From: Alectoria sarmentosa
Taxonomy: Eukaryota > Ascomycota > Lecanoromycetes > Lecanorales > Parmeliaceae
Length of the DNA: 64,000 nucleotides
Assembly (NCBI GenBank): GCA_009733775.1
Contig: WOGZ01000141.1
Coordinates: 20,133 to 84,132, forward strand
Direction of reading: 5' to 3'
Part shown: positions 1 through 10,064 of the stretch, one piece after another
Position numbering within the stretch: the first letter of the stretch is position 1
Layout: every line of letters begins with the position of its first letter
Position numbers and translations under genes: made by a program
Notes under the pieces: generated by a model
What the model was told of the DNA's origin: nothing
Database searches by the model: none
The model's input: only the letters and a program-made list of their open reading frames with translations

Positions 1-162
1 ATCGACAGGGCATTTGCCAGAATCAGAACACAGCTCAATCCATATTTATTGTATTTCCATTAAGGCTTTCGGGGAAAAGAGTAGATTCTCACTATCCCAT
101 AATCCCATTACAAGTCTGGTCGGTCTCCTTCGAACAACCAAACTACATAGTTGAGGTGCAGT

Positions 163-468
163 TCAATGTCGCGGATTTCTGAGAGATGTTTCTAGCTCAT
201 AGAATTTCTGACATGCCTCGATCTGTCTCATCACATCAATTCGCGCTTGTTCGTCTCGAGGAAGAGAGTCATAGTCGCAAGGTAAGTCCGACAGCTGAGC
301 GTCGTCTAAAACAGAACCCCCTGTCCTCAAATGCTCGAGAGATACCAGATAGATGGTAGATTGGTAGCACAGCGGACCATTGCCAATAAATTTTGCTAGT
401 GATTTGTCTTGATTTGGATCGATAAGAATGGTGTCCAGGTGGAGATCTGGGTGCCAAAGCGTTGGCCC
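163..468 (-). pseudogene. APH-family kinase C-terminal fragment
   Basis: A minus-strand frame without a start reads through a loop resembling the catalytic loop of fungal aminoglycoside-phosphotransferase-like kinases (LWHPDLHLD). It ends with the Arg/Asp-rich helix usual at the C-terminus of these proteins (RIDVMRQIEACQKFYELE) and a TGA at 163-165. Two defects are visible. The Asn expected soon after the catalytic HxD is Thr (HLDTILID), and the IDWQ segment that normally carries the metal-binding Asp is absent because the text jumps straight to the C-terminal part. No N-lobe is readable upstream to 600. I read this as a decayed, internally deleted relic. The family is established knowledge; the assignment is by motif memory only. 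Confidence 0.55.
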
Positions 469-1003
469 ATGAGAAGAAGATGAAGGGAAGCAGACACCAA
501 GATTAATCTAGGCTACTATAGGCGAACACCGATAGGGCGGCTGGCGGCGGAGAGAAGGGCAGCTTCAAGCGCAATCTCTTGGCGCGCCCTCGAACATTTT
601 CGGGCACCAGCTCGCATGCTAAAAACTTACCGCTTACTCACCTTTCAGAGTCAGAGACTCGTTTACTTCCATGATAACGCATACTGTCGTAATGAAGATC
701 CCGCATCGTTGAAAGGCTGCCTTGCATGCCTTACGACGCAGCATAATCGCTACAGTCGCTAGATTAGGTCTTCTCCACCATCCCCACATAAATGATGTCT
801 CCGGAAAGTTATGTAGCCTCTTACAGGCTGCTGCTCGCTGCTCGCTGCATTCTTGCAATTTTGCACCTGTCAAAGGAGATCTCTCAGTGCGAGCTGCTCT
901 CCTAAACTCGCAACGTTCAAGCACTCGCTAGAGGAGTAATCCGAACCTCGGGTATCGTCGTAGTGTGGGTCAACTCTTCTCCCCATTTTGTATACACATG
1001 AAC
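469..1003. other. intergenic, no gene seen
   Basis: Only short overlapping frames without family signatures are present. A small imperfect repeat of GCTGCTC lies near 828-846. The 3' part is the promoter side of the Rds1-like gene. Confidence 0.5.
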
Positions 1004-1009
1004 TATAAA
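1004..1009 (+). promoter_or_regulatory. TATA-like box of the Rds1-like gene
   Basis: TATAAA lies 110 nt before the ATG at 1119. An in-frame ATG at 1014 directly follows the box and would precede the expected transcription start. This favours 1119, which also opens a good signal peptide. Confidence 0.4.
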
Positions 1010-1118
1010 TGCCATGATATTCCTCTTGAAATCCCTCAGTGCATTCCCATTGTCGAACCTTTTTACACAACCTATTCAGCCTTCTTTAAGATATTGGAAG
1101 AGCGTGCATTTTCTCACT

Positions 1119-2276
1119 ATGCAAACCTCAAATACTCTCCTATTTCTGCTCAGCTTTTTGACAGCTATTTCTGCAAGTCCAATTCGCCGAGATGCATCAA
1201 CAAATTGTCTGAGCGATCCAAAATGTGGCCCAATCCCTGGAGAATCTTTGCTATACAGCGCCTACACCCAAAAAACCCCTCCGTTCCCGGCAAACATGAC
1301 AGCCCCAGTTTCAGCAACCACCACTGGGCCTGCGGGAGAAGATGATATCCTCTTTGAAAATCTACTCAGTGCAGAATGGGCTGTTTACAATTTCTACCAA
1401 CAAGGCGTGGAGGCGTTCAATCAATCAGCCTTCACAGACCTCGGGCTCCCCAACACAACCTATCAGAGAATCACCGAGATCCGTGACAACGAAGCTGGCC
1501 ATCTGCGCATTTTCCAGGACTCAATCTCGTCCTCGTCCATTAAGCCGGGGGCCTGCAGGTATGAATATGGCTTCACCAATGCCATGCAATTTCTGGCCCT
1601 ACAGAACATCATTGAGGTCTCCAGCATGGCATTCCTGACGGGCTTGGCGCAGCAAGCGAAGGAACTATCGACCATGGGTGCCCTTGTAGCAATTGGGGAG
1701 ACTGAAACTCGACATGAGGTGAATCCATGTTCCATACATCATTCGTTGCCCTCTTCGCTTACTTCATGCTAGGTCTGGGCGCTCATTGATGTTTGGGGTC
1801 TTGATCCTTTCGCAGGCCCCGCAGATACCTCCTTCGCCTACGCAAACCAGATCCTCTACATCACACTAGCCGACTTCATCATCGCCGGAAGTTGTCCCCA
1901 GGAAAATCCTCCCTACCCTTACCCATCGCAGAAGCTGCCGCAGTTGAGCTACAACGCGTCCACTTCTACGGGTCACCCAGGATCGCCCATAACATTCGTG
2001 TACAAGGAAAATCGATACAACAACGAAACTCTGGTACCGGATTACGACGCTGGAAAATCTTACTATGCCGTCTTCTTCCACGGAGTGAGCAATATCACCA
2101 TGCCGCTCGACACGAAAACAAACTCGTCAACTATTCCTGCGGCGATTGACAGCCTAGGAATAATCTTAGTCGTGATTGCCGATGAGCCCGGAGCGCCTAC
2201 CCTGGATAGCGTTGTTGCTGGGCCTTTGATCCTACTTCAGCAACCTACGAGCGCAACGAACCTTACTGCTGCATAG
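1119..2276 (+). CDS. secreted ferritin-like (Rds1-type) protein
   Basis: Two exons, 1119-1718 and 1773-2276, are joined across a 54-nt intron (GTGAAT...GCTAG) with frame kept, giving 367 aa. The N-terminus is a signal peptide (hydrophobic core about residues 5-18, ending near SASP). The body matches the Ferritin_2/Rds1 group of fungal stress proteins: helices with acidic/His pairs (SAEWAVYNFY, RDNEAGHLR, IIEVSSMAF, GETETRHE) that could hold a metal pair, then a Cys-Pro beta region (GSCPQENPPYP). Several N-glycosylation sites (NMT, NTT, NAS, NLT) fit secretion. In known family members expression follows stress or starvation; nothing here shows its regulation beyond a TATA-like box. Metal binding is inference. 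The gene looks intact. Confidence 0.88.
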
Positions 2277-2987
2277 CGCAAGCGTCAAGATGCCATTGGA
2301 CGTGGGAAGCTCTGGTATACGTAGGATGGGCCATGGAACAAAGGACAAGGGCGAAATGTGAATAAAATTCCAAGCATGGTGGGGATCTCGTTTATACAGA
2401 GCTTTAAATGAAAAGTAAGCTTGACCCATCAGCCTCCCAGCAAAAGAAATATACAGAGAAATGAATTGACTGCCTTTCTTCTTCGTGGGCTATCACTTCC
2501 AGTCAAGGGCCTGTCTTTCTTGCTTTCCAAGAGTCCCCTTCCTCTTCGAAGAACACAGCTAATATTGTCACCGAAGTCTCGCACCTGTAGTACTTCTCTA
2601 TTGAATCGATCATGATGTCTTGTAGATTCTATGGACCACTCTCCTTATCCTTTGGATGTTTGGACAGTTCCTGACCATCCCTGCTTACTAGTGAAGCCTG
2701 GTCTCCGTTGACGCAAAATCATTGAGAAAGCCCAATTTAGGGCCGAGAGTAAACTTGTTTCATACAACAAGCACTTCATTAACGGTCAATGGTGAAACAT
2801 AAGTCAACATACATGGATGTCTCAGAATCCGTCTCACCACGAGCTTTGTTCCCCCTTCACCCCTACCAGTGCTCCTGTCGTATTTGCCCAAGACACACAT
2901 TTAAAGATGATTGTTTTCATCGCTTTGCAACAATATGTCATACACTAAAGTCTCAGGCCGAGCGAGTCAAAGGAGTTTCAGAAATGG
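2277..2987. other. intergenic, no gene seen
   Basis: 3' flank of the Rds1-like gene and 5' flank of the SET relic. Short frames only, no recognisable motif. Confidence 0.5.
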
Positions 2988-4129
2988 ATGGACAGCACAT
3001 CCTCCAGGTCTAATAAGCCATCGCCTAGCAATTGCTTGGGCGCATCAGCAATCGTTTCATCACAAAAAGATATGCGCAGCAGACGTCCAGCTCTATCTAT
3101 TGCCCAGCGGAACCAACAAAACCAGGTGATCCAAGATCAGGTAAGATTTTGGTTCGCTGATAAGTATCCAAGCCTATAATTTGTAAAAATGCTGACTTGA
3201 TTCAAGGACAATGAGGATGCGCCCCCCATGAGAGGATTCAGAGTCTCGCGGCACCGTACATCTCCAGTCAAGGGTTTTGGATGGTTCGCAACCCAGAAGA
3301 TCATGCGAGGCACGCCCTTACTCGCTGAAAAGGCTCTCTTCGAGGCGGTTGGCAACAATACGGAAGATGAAATCACAGCCAAACGGGACAGGCTACTTCC
3401 ACCGGATCTGCTGGACTTCAATGCACTCACGTCTGCGGATCTACCAATTTCAGCCAAGAATATCTTCGACACAAACTGCCTTAAGATGCACAGAACGCAA
3501 CAAGGCCAGATAAAGTCAGGCCTCTTCCTGGAGGCCGCTCGCCTCAACCACTCGCACATACCTAACGCCTATGCTGTACTGGGCGTGGAATTGAATGCTC
3601 AACCGTATCACTATACACGCAATGGTCGAGATTGCCAAAGATGACGAGATCACAATCAGCTACCGCCCTGCCACAGGATATCACACAAGGAGACAGAGCG
3701 AAATCTCGAGCTTAGAAAGTGGGGCTTTGGGGGCGCTTGCGGTACGTGTCAGCCCCACTCGTCGTTTGGTGCAGGCAGCGATTCCCGTCGCGCCTTCAAA
3801 TGCGCAGACTTCAGGACCTAATCGATACGAGAAACTACCCTCCTGGCAACAAAATCCAGCGGTTACATGATATCGGCAAGCTTGAGCATCTTCTACGACA
3901 AGAAGAGCTGATCTACCCGATACTTGCGGACGTATACCATCTTGCAGCAGGGTCGTATCAAGATACGTTCTTGGGTGATACGAGTAGTGCAGCCAGCTAT
4001 GAAGATGGAAATCGTAAAAAGGCTTTGGAATTAGCTAGGAAGAAGCTAGATCTCGATGTGGCTTGCACTGGACACAGGTCACCTGGAGTGACGAAGACGT
4101 TGAGGTTCGTTCGTCAGCTGAAGGCATAG
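2988..4129 (+). pseudogene. SET-domain (SMYD-like) gene, frameshifted
   Basis: Exon 2988-3140 joins in frame to 3207 across a 66-nt intron (GTAAGA...TTCAAG). The text then follows a fungal SET-domain protein: start of SET (KGFGWFATQKIMRGTPLL), the cofactor-site Asn-His-Ser run (ARLNHSHIPNAY, with His where Cys is usual), and the C-terminal SET strand (EIAKDDEITISY). These blocks lie in different frames. A 1-nt shift plus a TGA separates NHSHIPNAY from TIHAMVEIA near 3570-3595, and a second shift near 3690-3720 precedes the post-SET Cys motif (KWGFGGACGTCQ). A further shift follows before the helical tail (LARKKLDLDVACTG) ending at 4129. SET enzymes methylate lysines; this copy cannot encode one chain. 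No intron of allowed size explains the shifts. Confidence 0.7.
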
Positions 4130-4195
4130 TGATGTATGCGTTGGGATATAGAAAAGAAGAATGTGCGCTCTTGCCCGCTAGTCGAAGGAGGTAGA

Positions 4196-4509
4196 CTGAG
4201 GCCGACGAGCCAGCTCCCTTTGTTGACACCCTTAGGCTGGTCAATAATGAGGCGCTCGCTTCATACGACAGCAACGAGGCATGTACCGAAGGCTTGGTGT
4301 ACGCGCTGTATCGGGAGGTGTGCGCGCAGCCGACCGAAGAGATCAGAATCCCAGATTGTCTGATGCAGTATGGGAGGGACGCTTGCACCAAAGAAGAGTA
4401 CGCAGTACGTTTCGTCCACTTGAAGGAGACGTTGAAGCGAGAGGAGCGGGATGGGGTCGACCACTGGGCCGACTGTGGAGTCTTGGATTCTACAGCCCCA
4501 GGAGCCTGA
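4196..4509 (+). other. unassigned coding-like frame
   Basis: An open frame without ATG, from a TAG just before 4196 to TGA at 4507, has amino-acid use resembling real protein (LVYALYREVCAQPTEEIRIP, HLKETLKREER). It begins shortly after the SET relic and could be its lost tail or a fragment of another gene. No family is recognised. Confidence 0.25.
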
Positions 4510-5799
4510 GGGGTCTTTGCGTTGAAAGCGTCGAGAGAGCGAGAATTCGGAGATGGCACACTCTAGTACAAAGGGGGTGCTTGGGTGCTTGAAGCGGAAT
4601 GACCACAGCTTTAAAACGTGCATGCTTAGAAGAATGCTCTCGAGACATCGAAATCAATGCTACAACCCTTCCTTCCGCAAATACCGCCTCGATAGCCTCT
4701 GAGCGGACGGGTCGAGGTACCGATACTTGGCCTTGACTTTTCACTTCGTCGATCTTGCAAACCAGATAAAGACTTGCAGTTTGCTATTCGCACTCTTTCA
4801 TGAGCGGAATCTTGCTTTCAACTTCTGTACTTGAAAAGATTCTTCACGAAATAAGGCTTCCTTTCAATTGACCCAAAAGATGAGGCACAGCTCTGAGCGA
4901 GCCACTTATCGCTGCTTCCTAGATCTGGTGTAGCTTATGGGTCATTGTTTGCTGTTTGAAAAACCCACGCAGTCTCCGTTGGCATTCGACACGATATCAT
5001 TGGCGTGGGTATATTAAGCACACTTCTCTCCTCATTTACTCCTTTGTCTGCATTTCATACCATATAAGGACTTAGGGTTAGACCTGCCTTGATGATCTAT
5101 ATAAAGTGCGAATCGCAGTATGTTCTCCAGCCCCTTACTAGCCTTTTTGCCAATCATAACCCTCGAAGGCAACGAAAAGTTTCCTGCAAGCGAAGTCCTT
5201 GGCAACGTTCTTTTTGGTACATATTTGACTTGCTCCGGGGAAAAAGTTTAGTCAATGACCATTTAATATTCATTTTGCCGCTCTGTGCTCAACACTTACT
5301 TAACTCGGGATGACTGTGAGTCCTGATGACATTCATTCCGGTACCTTGCTTAGGCCGTCTCTTGATTCCAAAGAATACGATCACTCACCGCGCCCAAGAG
5401 ACCCATATGAATGGCCGGGGCTCATGTGATACGTGGATTGTGCCTTTACCGAGAAGCTCGATTTCAAGCCTGAATGACCTCGAATTCTGTTATAGACATC
5501 ACTCAGGATATCCTAAGAACATGCTTTCAAACGTATCATAGGATTCACAAAATGATTCTCACCGGCCTTGGAGTGTTACGTAAATGGCATGATCTTAGCC
5601 TATTGTTGTCCAAACCAGCTCTGTGTTAAAGAGTTATGATACCATTATGCAGCCTGGCTGCAGGGGCGGTTCGGACATAACACCCAGGTGGGAAGGTGCT
5701 TATCCCCCCTCAAGGCGCAGGCTTTTCTTCATCTTTCTCACCCATCCTCTTTGAACTCTATAGTCTCTCGAGCAATACCCTGACACAATCGTCGATAAA
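4510..5799. other. intergenic, no gene seen
   Basis: About 1.3 kb with only short frames; the sequence is mildly AT-rich around 4750-5300. The end holds the 5' leader of the F-box-like gene. Confidence 0.5.
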
Positions 5800-6969
5800 A
5801 TGAATTCACCGACCGACTGCTTTGATTTACACGCCTCCGGCCTCTCATCCATAGACGTCGATGACCACTCTGGCGGCGCTGTCATCACCACAAGCCAACG
5901 TCGTCGCCAAGGAAGATTTCCGCTACTGCGCTTGCCCAAAGAAATTCGTCTCCACGTCCTCAGCTTTCTCCTTCCGGACGTAGACCAGATCAACTCAGGA
6001 AATGAATGGGGATGCACTCAGGATGCTGGAGAGAGCATCACAGCCGACATCTGGACTATATACCGGCACGATAATGCTCTCTGCGAGATGGCTGTCATGC
6101 AGACGAGTCGCCAGATATACGAAGAGACAGCCGGCTATCTCTATGATAGACTCACAGTGATTGTACACATCGAAGACAGTGGTGTTGACTTCCTCACAGC
6201 CCACTGGGGTTGCGGGTGCGTAGAGGGGTGTTTGGATACCAACATCCCGCTACACAAATTCAGGTGTGTTTGGCTACAGGTTCAGGCCTCCTATGACCAA
6301 CCCAGGCACATTGTACATGTGAGAAGGAACCTTGTGGATTTCTGCAGCATGTTTTACAGGCTGGAATCACTCAAGTGCCTGCGCGTCGATTTCTGGGACT
6401 CATCCCATTGTCAGGCGGGTACAAGGTGGGGATTCAAAGAACCTACGAGTATTCAAGGCGGCGTTGAGGTGGCGACTAAAGACCTCGAAGACCTTATGGA
6501 ATACGTGGGGTACGACGAGAAGACCGTCGAGCAACAAATTTGGCGAGCAGCAAACTCCACAGGGACCGCACTAGTCTCCACAGACATCGAGCTCATCCTG
6601 CAGCCTTTAAAGCTCTTACGAAATGTAAGCAGCTGTCAGATCTTTCTGAACCCACACCTCCAAGAACACACATCACTGGTGGAGCTGGTGGCCAGCTACA
6701 AGGAGATGATCGAGAGTAAGCAGGAGCTTCTTCTGGAAGATCTAATGCTCGTGCATGCCACATCGGAGGACCTGTATCGATTGGCAAGAAGCGTCCACGG
6801 CGAAGGTCTCTACCATCTCCACTCCACAGAGCAAGAAAGGATGGACAGCCTGTTGTGGCGGACACGGAAATGGCATTCGATACGAGCTGAGTCCTGTGTA
6901 GGCACTGAACATGCGTCAGTTAGGGATGGATTTTTGCCTGCAGAGCTCCTGTGGTGGAGTGGCAATTAG
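5800..6969 (+). CDS. F-box-like fungal protein
   Basis: A single exon of 389 aa opens at the first ATG after a pyrimidine-rich leader. Residues about 40-60 (FPLLRLPKEIRLHVLSFLLP) match the leucine/proline pattern of F-box-like heads common in fungal orphan proteins. It is followed by a region of the kind 'metQTSRQIYEETAGYLYDR' that recurs in the same group. The rest is mixed alpha/beta with no catalytic motif. By family, such proteins may be SCF ubiquitin-ligase adaptors; the target is unknown. The last ~17 codons (DGFLPAELLWWSGN end) lie inside a 63-bp dispersed repeat, so the native C-terminus was probably replaced by repeat sequence. Confidence 0.7.
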   Translation: MNSPTDCFDLHASGLSSIDVDDHSGGAVITTSQRRRQGRFPLLRLPKEIRLHVLSFLLPDVDQINSGNEWGCTQDAGESITADIWTIYRHDNALCEMAVMQTSRQIYEETAGYLYDRLTVIVHIEDSGVDFLTAHWGCGCVEGCLDTNIPLHKFRCVWLQVQASYDQPRHIVHVRRNLVDFCSMFYRLESLKCLRVDFWDSSHCQAGTRWGFKEPTSIQGGVEVATKDLEDLMEYVGYDEKTVEQQIWRAANSTGTALVSTDIELILQPLKLLRNVSSCQIFLNPHLQEHTSLVELVASYKEMIESKQELLLEDLMLVHATSEDLYRLARSVHGEGLYHLHSTEQERMDSLLWRTRKWHSIRAESCVGTEHASVRDGFLPAELLWWSGN

Positions 6970-6981
6970 TACCACCCTAGT
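6919..6981 (-). repeat. 63-bp dispersed repeat, copy A
   Basis: Read on the minus strand, this 63-bp block matches 22240-22302 (plus strand) at 54 of 63 positions with no gap. Seven of the nine differences are transitions. Similarity stops sharply on both sides. It covers the stop codon and last codons of the F-box-like gene. It is probably a remnant of a mobile element or MITE. Confidence 0.65.
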
Positions 6982-8167
6982 TCCAGGGCCAGCACCGGCA
7001 GACAACAGCGGTCGAACAAGAATGGTACATGCGTTTACGATGTGGGTCAAGGGAAAGAATTGAGCTCTAGTGTTTGGTAGCTCTAGAATCAAAAACATCG
7101 ATACCTTTGAGAAGACCTTTATGTAATCGTTTTCGGTATGTTACTGCCAAGGATTCTCAACCAACTATTTTGACGTACCATCTGAAGTAGCCCCTCACCG
7201 AACTTTGACACCCAACAAGGTCCCCAAAACAGGCTCTACGACTTCTTTGAGCCTGGCCTTTCTGAAATACTAATCAGCCTTACAGCCCATAACACAGACG
7301 TTCCCCATGGCTGGACGAAGCGGTCTGTACGAGTGTGGGCAATGGGGATATAGGACAAGGCGCGAGGAGCGTTCTTGAATCGACGCTTTTCTTAGAACTT
7401 CTATCCAAGGACGATTATGGCATGATACTTGATACTTCGAGAGTGTAGAAAGCTCTCGAGGCGTGAGGATGATAAAAAGCTGTACTGCTGTACCCTTGTG
7501 AACGTCGGATGCGCGTCGAGACTACCTCTCCCTATTACGCCTCTTGTCAGACTCCCCAACCAAACGTGCCCTCCTTCAATGAAGTTCTTTCTCCTGGCCT
7601 TCAAAACTCCTTCTATCTATGTAGCTCTTTCATTAGATCTTAGTAGACAGGATGCAGTTCGTAGCGGCCGTTTTGGGATACCGTCGTTTCTCCACCCATT
7701 CACCGCTCTTGACTTGATACGCCGCAGCACGTAGAACCTGTTCAACTGGTCTAATCGAAGCTGGATTCGTATTTCAAAGCATGCCCTGAAAGATGATGAG
7801 AGACACAAGCGAGAACCATGACTTGATGTTTGCAAAGCCCATAACTCTTCTTAGAACTACCATAGATAGATTTTGAGAGCAAATATCCAGGAGGGTCGAC
7901 TTAAGCCTGTAGCTGCAATCCACGTCCTTTCGGTGGGCTATGAGCGATTCCCACTCTCAGATGTCCTTCCAACTTCTCGACACTCTATTCAAGGGTCATG
8001 ATATCGGAAGTAAATCGAGCATAGGAGTGGACGAAATGTCGCTCGACGAATTGGACAGATGCAAGCTCAAGCCCGAAAAAGGGCCATTGCTCGAAGAAGT
8101 TCCCACATATCTCGGGATGATAGGCGGCTCAATCATCTTACCAGTAGCTATATATGGCGTCATCGTC
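6982..8167. other. intergenic; possible membrane-protein scrap
   Basis: Mostly featureless. A plus-strand frame at 7940-8242 holds one hydrophobic segment (YLGMIGGSIILPVAIYGVIV) reminiscent of a transporter helix following a Pro/Arg linker, but it overlaps the 3' exon of the secreted gene on the other strand and has no partner helices. I do not call it a gene. Confidence 0.35.
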
Positions 8168-8883
8168 TCAGTGTTGAAACGCGAGTCCGTCGTATACATG
8201 TACAGTCCGGCGGGTCGGCTCTGTGTGACTGGATCCCGTTAGTTCGTCAATGGACTTGCCAATCAGACAAGACTTACTGATCAAAGGTGCATAGCCTCCT
8301 TGTGGTGTCTGCTCCAGTCCCTTCGGAGGTTGGAGGCACGGTCGAAGCCTCAGCACCTGGTTGACGACATCGGACCACTTCTCTCTGAATTCAGGTTTGA
8401 GCTCCGGAGGCTGATCGCCTCGCCTACCGTAAGGCTGGAGCACCAAGGCGATCTGGCATGATCCTGTATAGTCGAGATAGTATTCAGCGGCACGGACACG
8501 ACGATGCTCAAGCGCTACCAAATCTGCCAAATCATTTTTCGTGGGAGTTGACGTACCATGTTTCCAGATCTTTGGCAGCTGCACAATAGCTTTTGGAGCA
8601 TAATGATTCTTGACAACGTTGAAAGGTGGGTTCAAGAACTGCGGCTCGGCGAACATGCGTGGCGCTTTGGCGTCTGGCGAATCTTTTGCCGGTTGGTTGA
8701 TATACGGGATCCAGAACATGGCCTGATAGCAATCTTCCAGCTTCGGAGCACCAAATAATTTTTGTCGCACAGCGGTAGATTTACCGGGAGTGGGTTCGGG
8801 CTTGCAACTGCGCTGTTAACGAGGAAAAAATATAGTAAAGTCCATGGTGCAAATGGGAAGGAGGTGTTGTGCCACATTGACAT
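8168..8883 (-). CDS. small secreted protein, IVQLPK family, member 1
   Basis: Four exons are read on the minus strand: 8785-8883, 8557-8740, 8278-8463 and 8168-8220. Introns are 44 (GTAAAT...GAAG), 93 (GTACGT...TATACAG) and 57 nt (GTAAGT...CACACAG); the spliced product is 173 aa. The N-terminus is a signal peptide (APWTLLYFFLVNSAVASP). The mature part starts with LEDCYQAMFWIPYINQP, then FAEPQFLNPPF, IVQLPKIWKHG and GSCQIALVL. I recall this pattern from uncharacterised ascomycete secreted proteins and know no function. Introns 2 and 3 are multiples of three without stops, so unspliced message stays open. The gene lies head-to-head with member 2. Extracellular role is inference. Confidence 0.65.
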
Positions 8884-9308
8884 TAACTACATGGAATTCG
8901 GTTATCAAGGAACCAAAACACGAGAGATATAGAAACGCTCGAAGTCTCGGTGTTATTCACAAAGAGATGGGTAGAAACACTCAAAGATGTGGGTAGTTGC
9001 GCATGTGTGTACTTGACACAGAGCCGCCATCGCTTTGGCGGCTGAAGGGTTTCATGGCGTCTCAGGCTGCGACAGGCTTGTTGCGACAGAACTAGCTCTC
9101 CGCTTTGTTCAACTCGACTACTTAAAACCTTCTCCTTGCTTGCGTGGTGTGCCGCTTGTCTTGTATTCTTGGGCGTGGAAACATTGACAATCTGCATCTG
9201 TTTTCATCTGTCAAAAGATCTTTTCGGCCAGGAAGACAGTAGCTTTTCATGTCGTCTCTCCATTCTCGATCCGCGTAGGCAGCCCGGCGGCTGTATCTTG
9301 CCTTAATT
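8884..9308. other. divergent intergenic region of the secreted pair
   Basis: About 425 nt lies between the two head-to-head secreted genes and must hold both promoters if both are expressed. A minus-strand open frame at 8883-9197 crosses it but has no domain and no hydrophobic start. No clear TATA box was seen. Confidence 0.4.
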
Positions 9309-10064
9309 TTGACCCACTTTCTACATGCTGCCGATCACGGTGCGTTCTGTAATGGGAACGTGTACGGCAGCCCTATCTCCCCTCAATGCGTCAGCGTTCT
9401 AGCTCGATTTCCAATACACGATACAGCCGTCCACTACTTTGTAGAGCAGCAAATGCGTACCGCGCCACCGGAAGCTGTGTGGCATAAATTCATTGACCCG
9501 CGTCCCCCGAATGAAAAACAGAGCATCGTGCAGCTGCCAAAACGGATCTCTTACGGTACGTCGATTTCCACATGCTAGTCGTTCTTCAGTCTCCCAGTGC
9601 TCTTGCTAATGGCTAGTTGCAGGCACATGTAATGTTGCACTCTTCAGCTTCTATTCCAAAGACAGAAAGCTCGTCAACTCATCGCCAGCGTTGGCCTGGT
9701 CTGATATCTTCAGCGCCGGACTGAAGCTAGACAATGACTGTCTTACACACCATGAAGGCGGAGCGATTGTAGTAAATGGTACGTTTCCACACCATTAAGC
9801 TAATCCGACTTTGACAACTTCACTAACAATTTGACTTCCTTTGAAGACGCTCAAGGAAAACCGGGATTATCGCTCTTCATTTGGGAGGACGGTGCGCCAT
9901 TTGAGTGGTTGTTGAATCATGAAAATATCCTCGAATTCCCGCCTGGAATGGACCCTACAAACCCTGACATTGGACCTTCGTTACTCACCAACGTGACTTT
10001 CGTGACGGGGCTTCGAACAGCAAATCACAGCATTTTGCGCCATGTATCAGAATTGTACCTTTAA
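9309..10064 (+). CDS. small secreted protein, IVQLPK family, member 2 (5' end unresolved)
   Basis: Exons ending at 9555, then 9623-9778 and 9847-10064, join in frame across introns of 67 nt (GTACGT...TTGCAG, branch GCTAAT) and 68 nt (GTACGT...TGAAG). Shared features with member 1 are the SPISPQC-type mature start, QSIVQLPKRISYG, and GTCNVALFSF directly after the intron. That intron sits at the same codon and phase in both genes and starts with the same GTACGTC. The tail differs: acidic, Trp-rich, ending TANHSILRHVSELYL. The frame runs up to 9309 with no ATG and no signal peptide, so exon 1 is missing, lies further upstream, or is lost. Coordinates give the open frame only. Confidence 0.55.

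Noticed and set aside
7940..8242. Plus-strand frame with a hydrophobic segment, possible MFS transporter piece
   Set aside because: It overlaps the last exon of the secreted gene on the other strand, has only one helix and no transporter motif elsewhere nearby.
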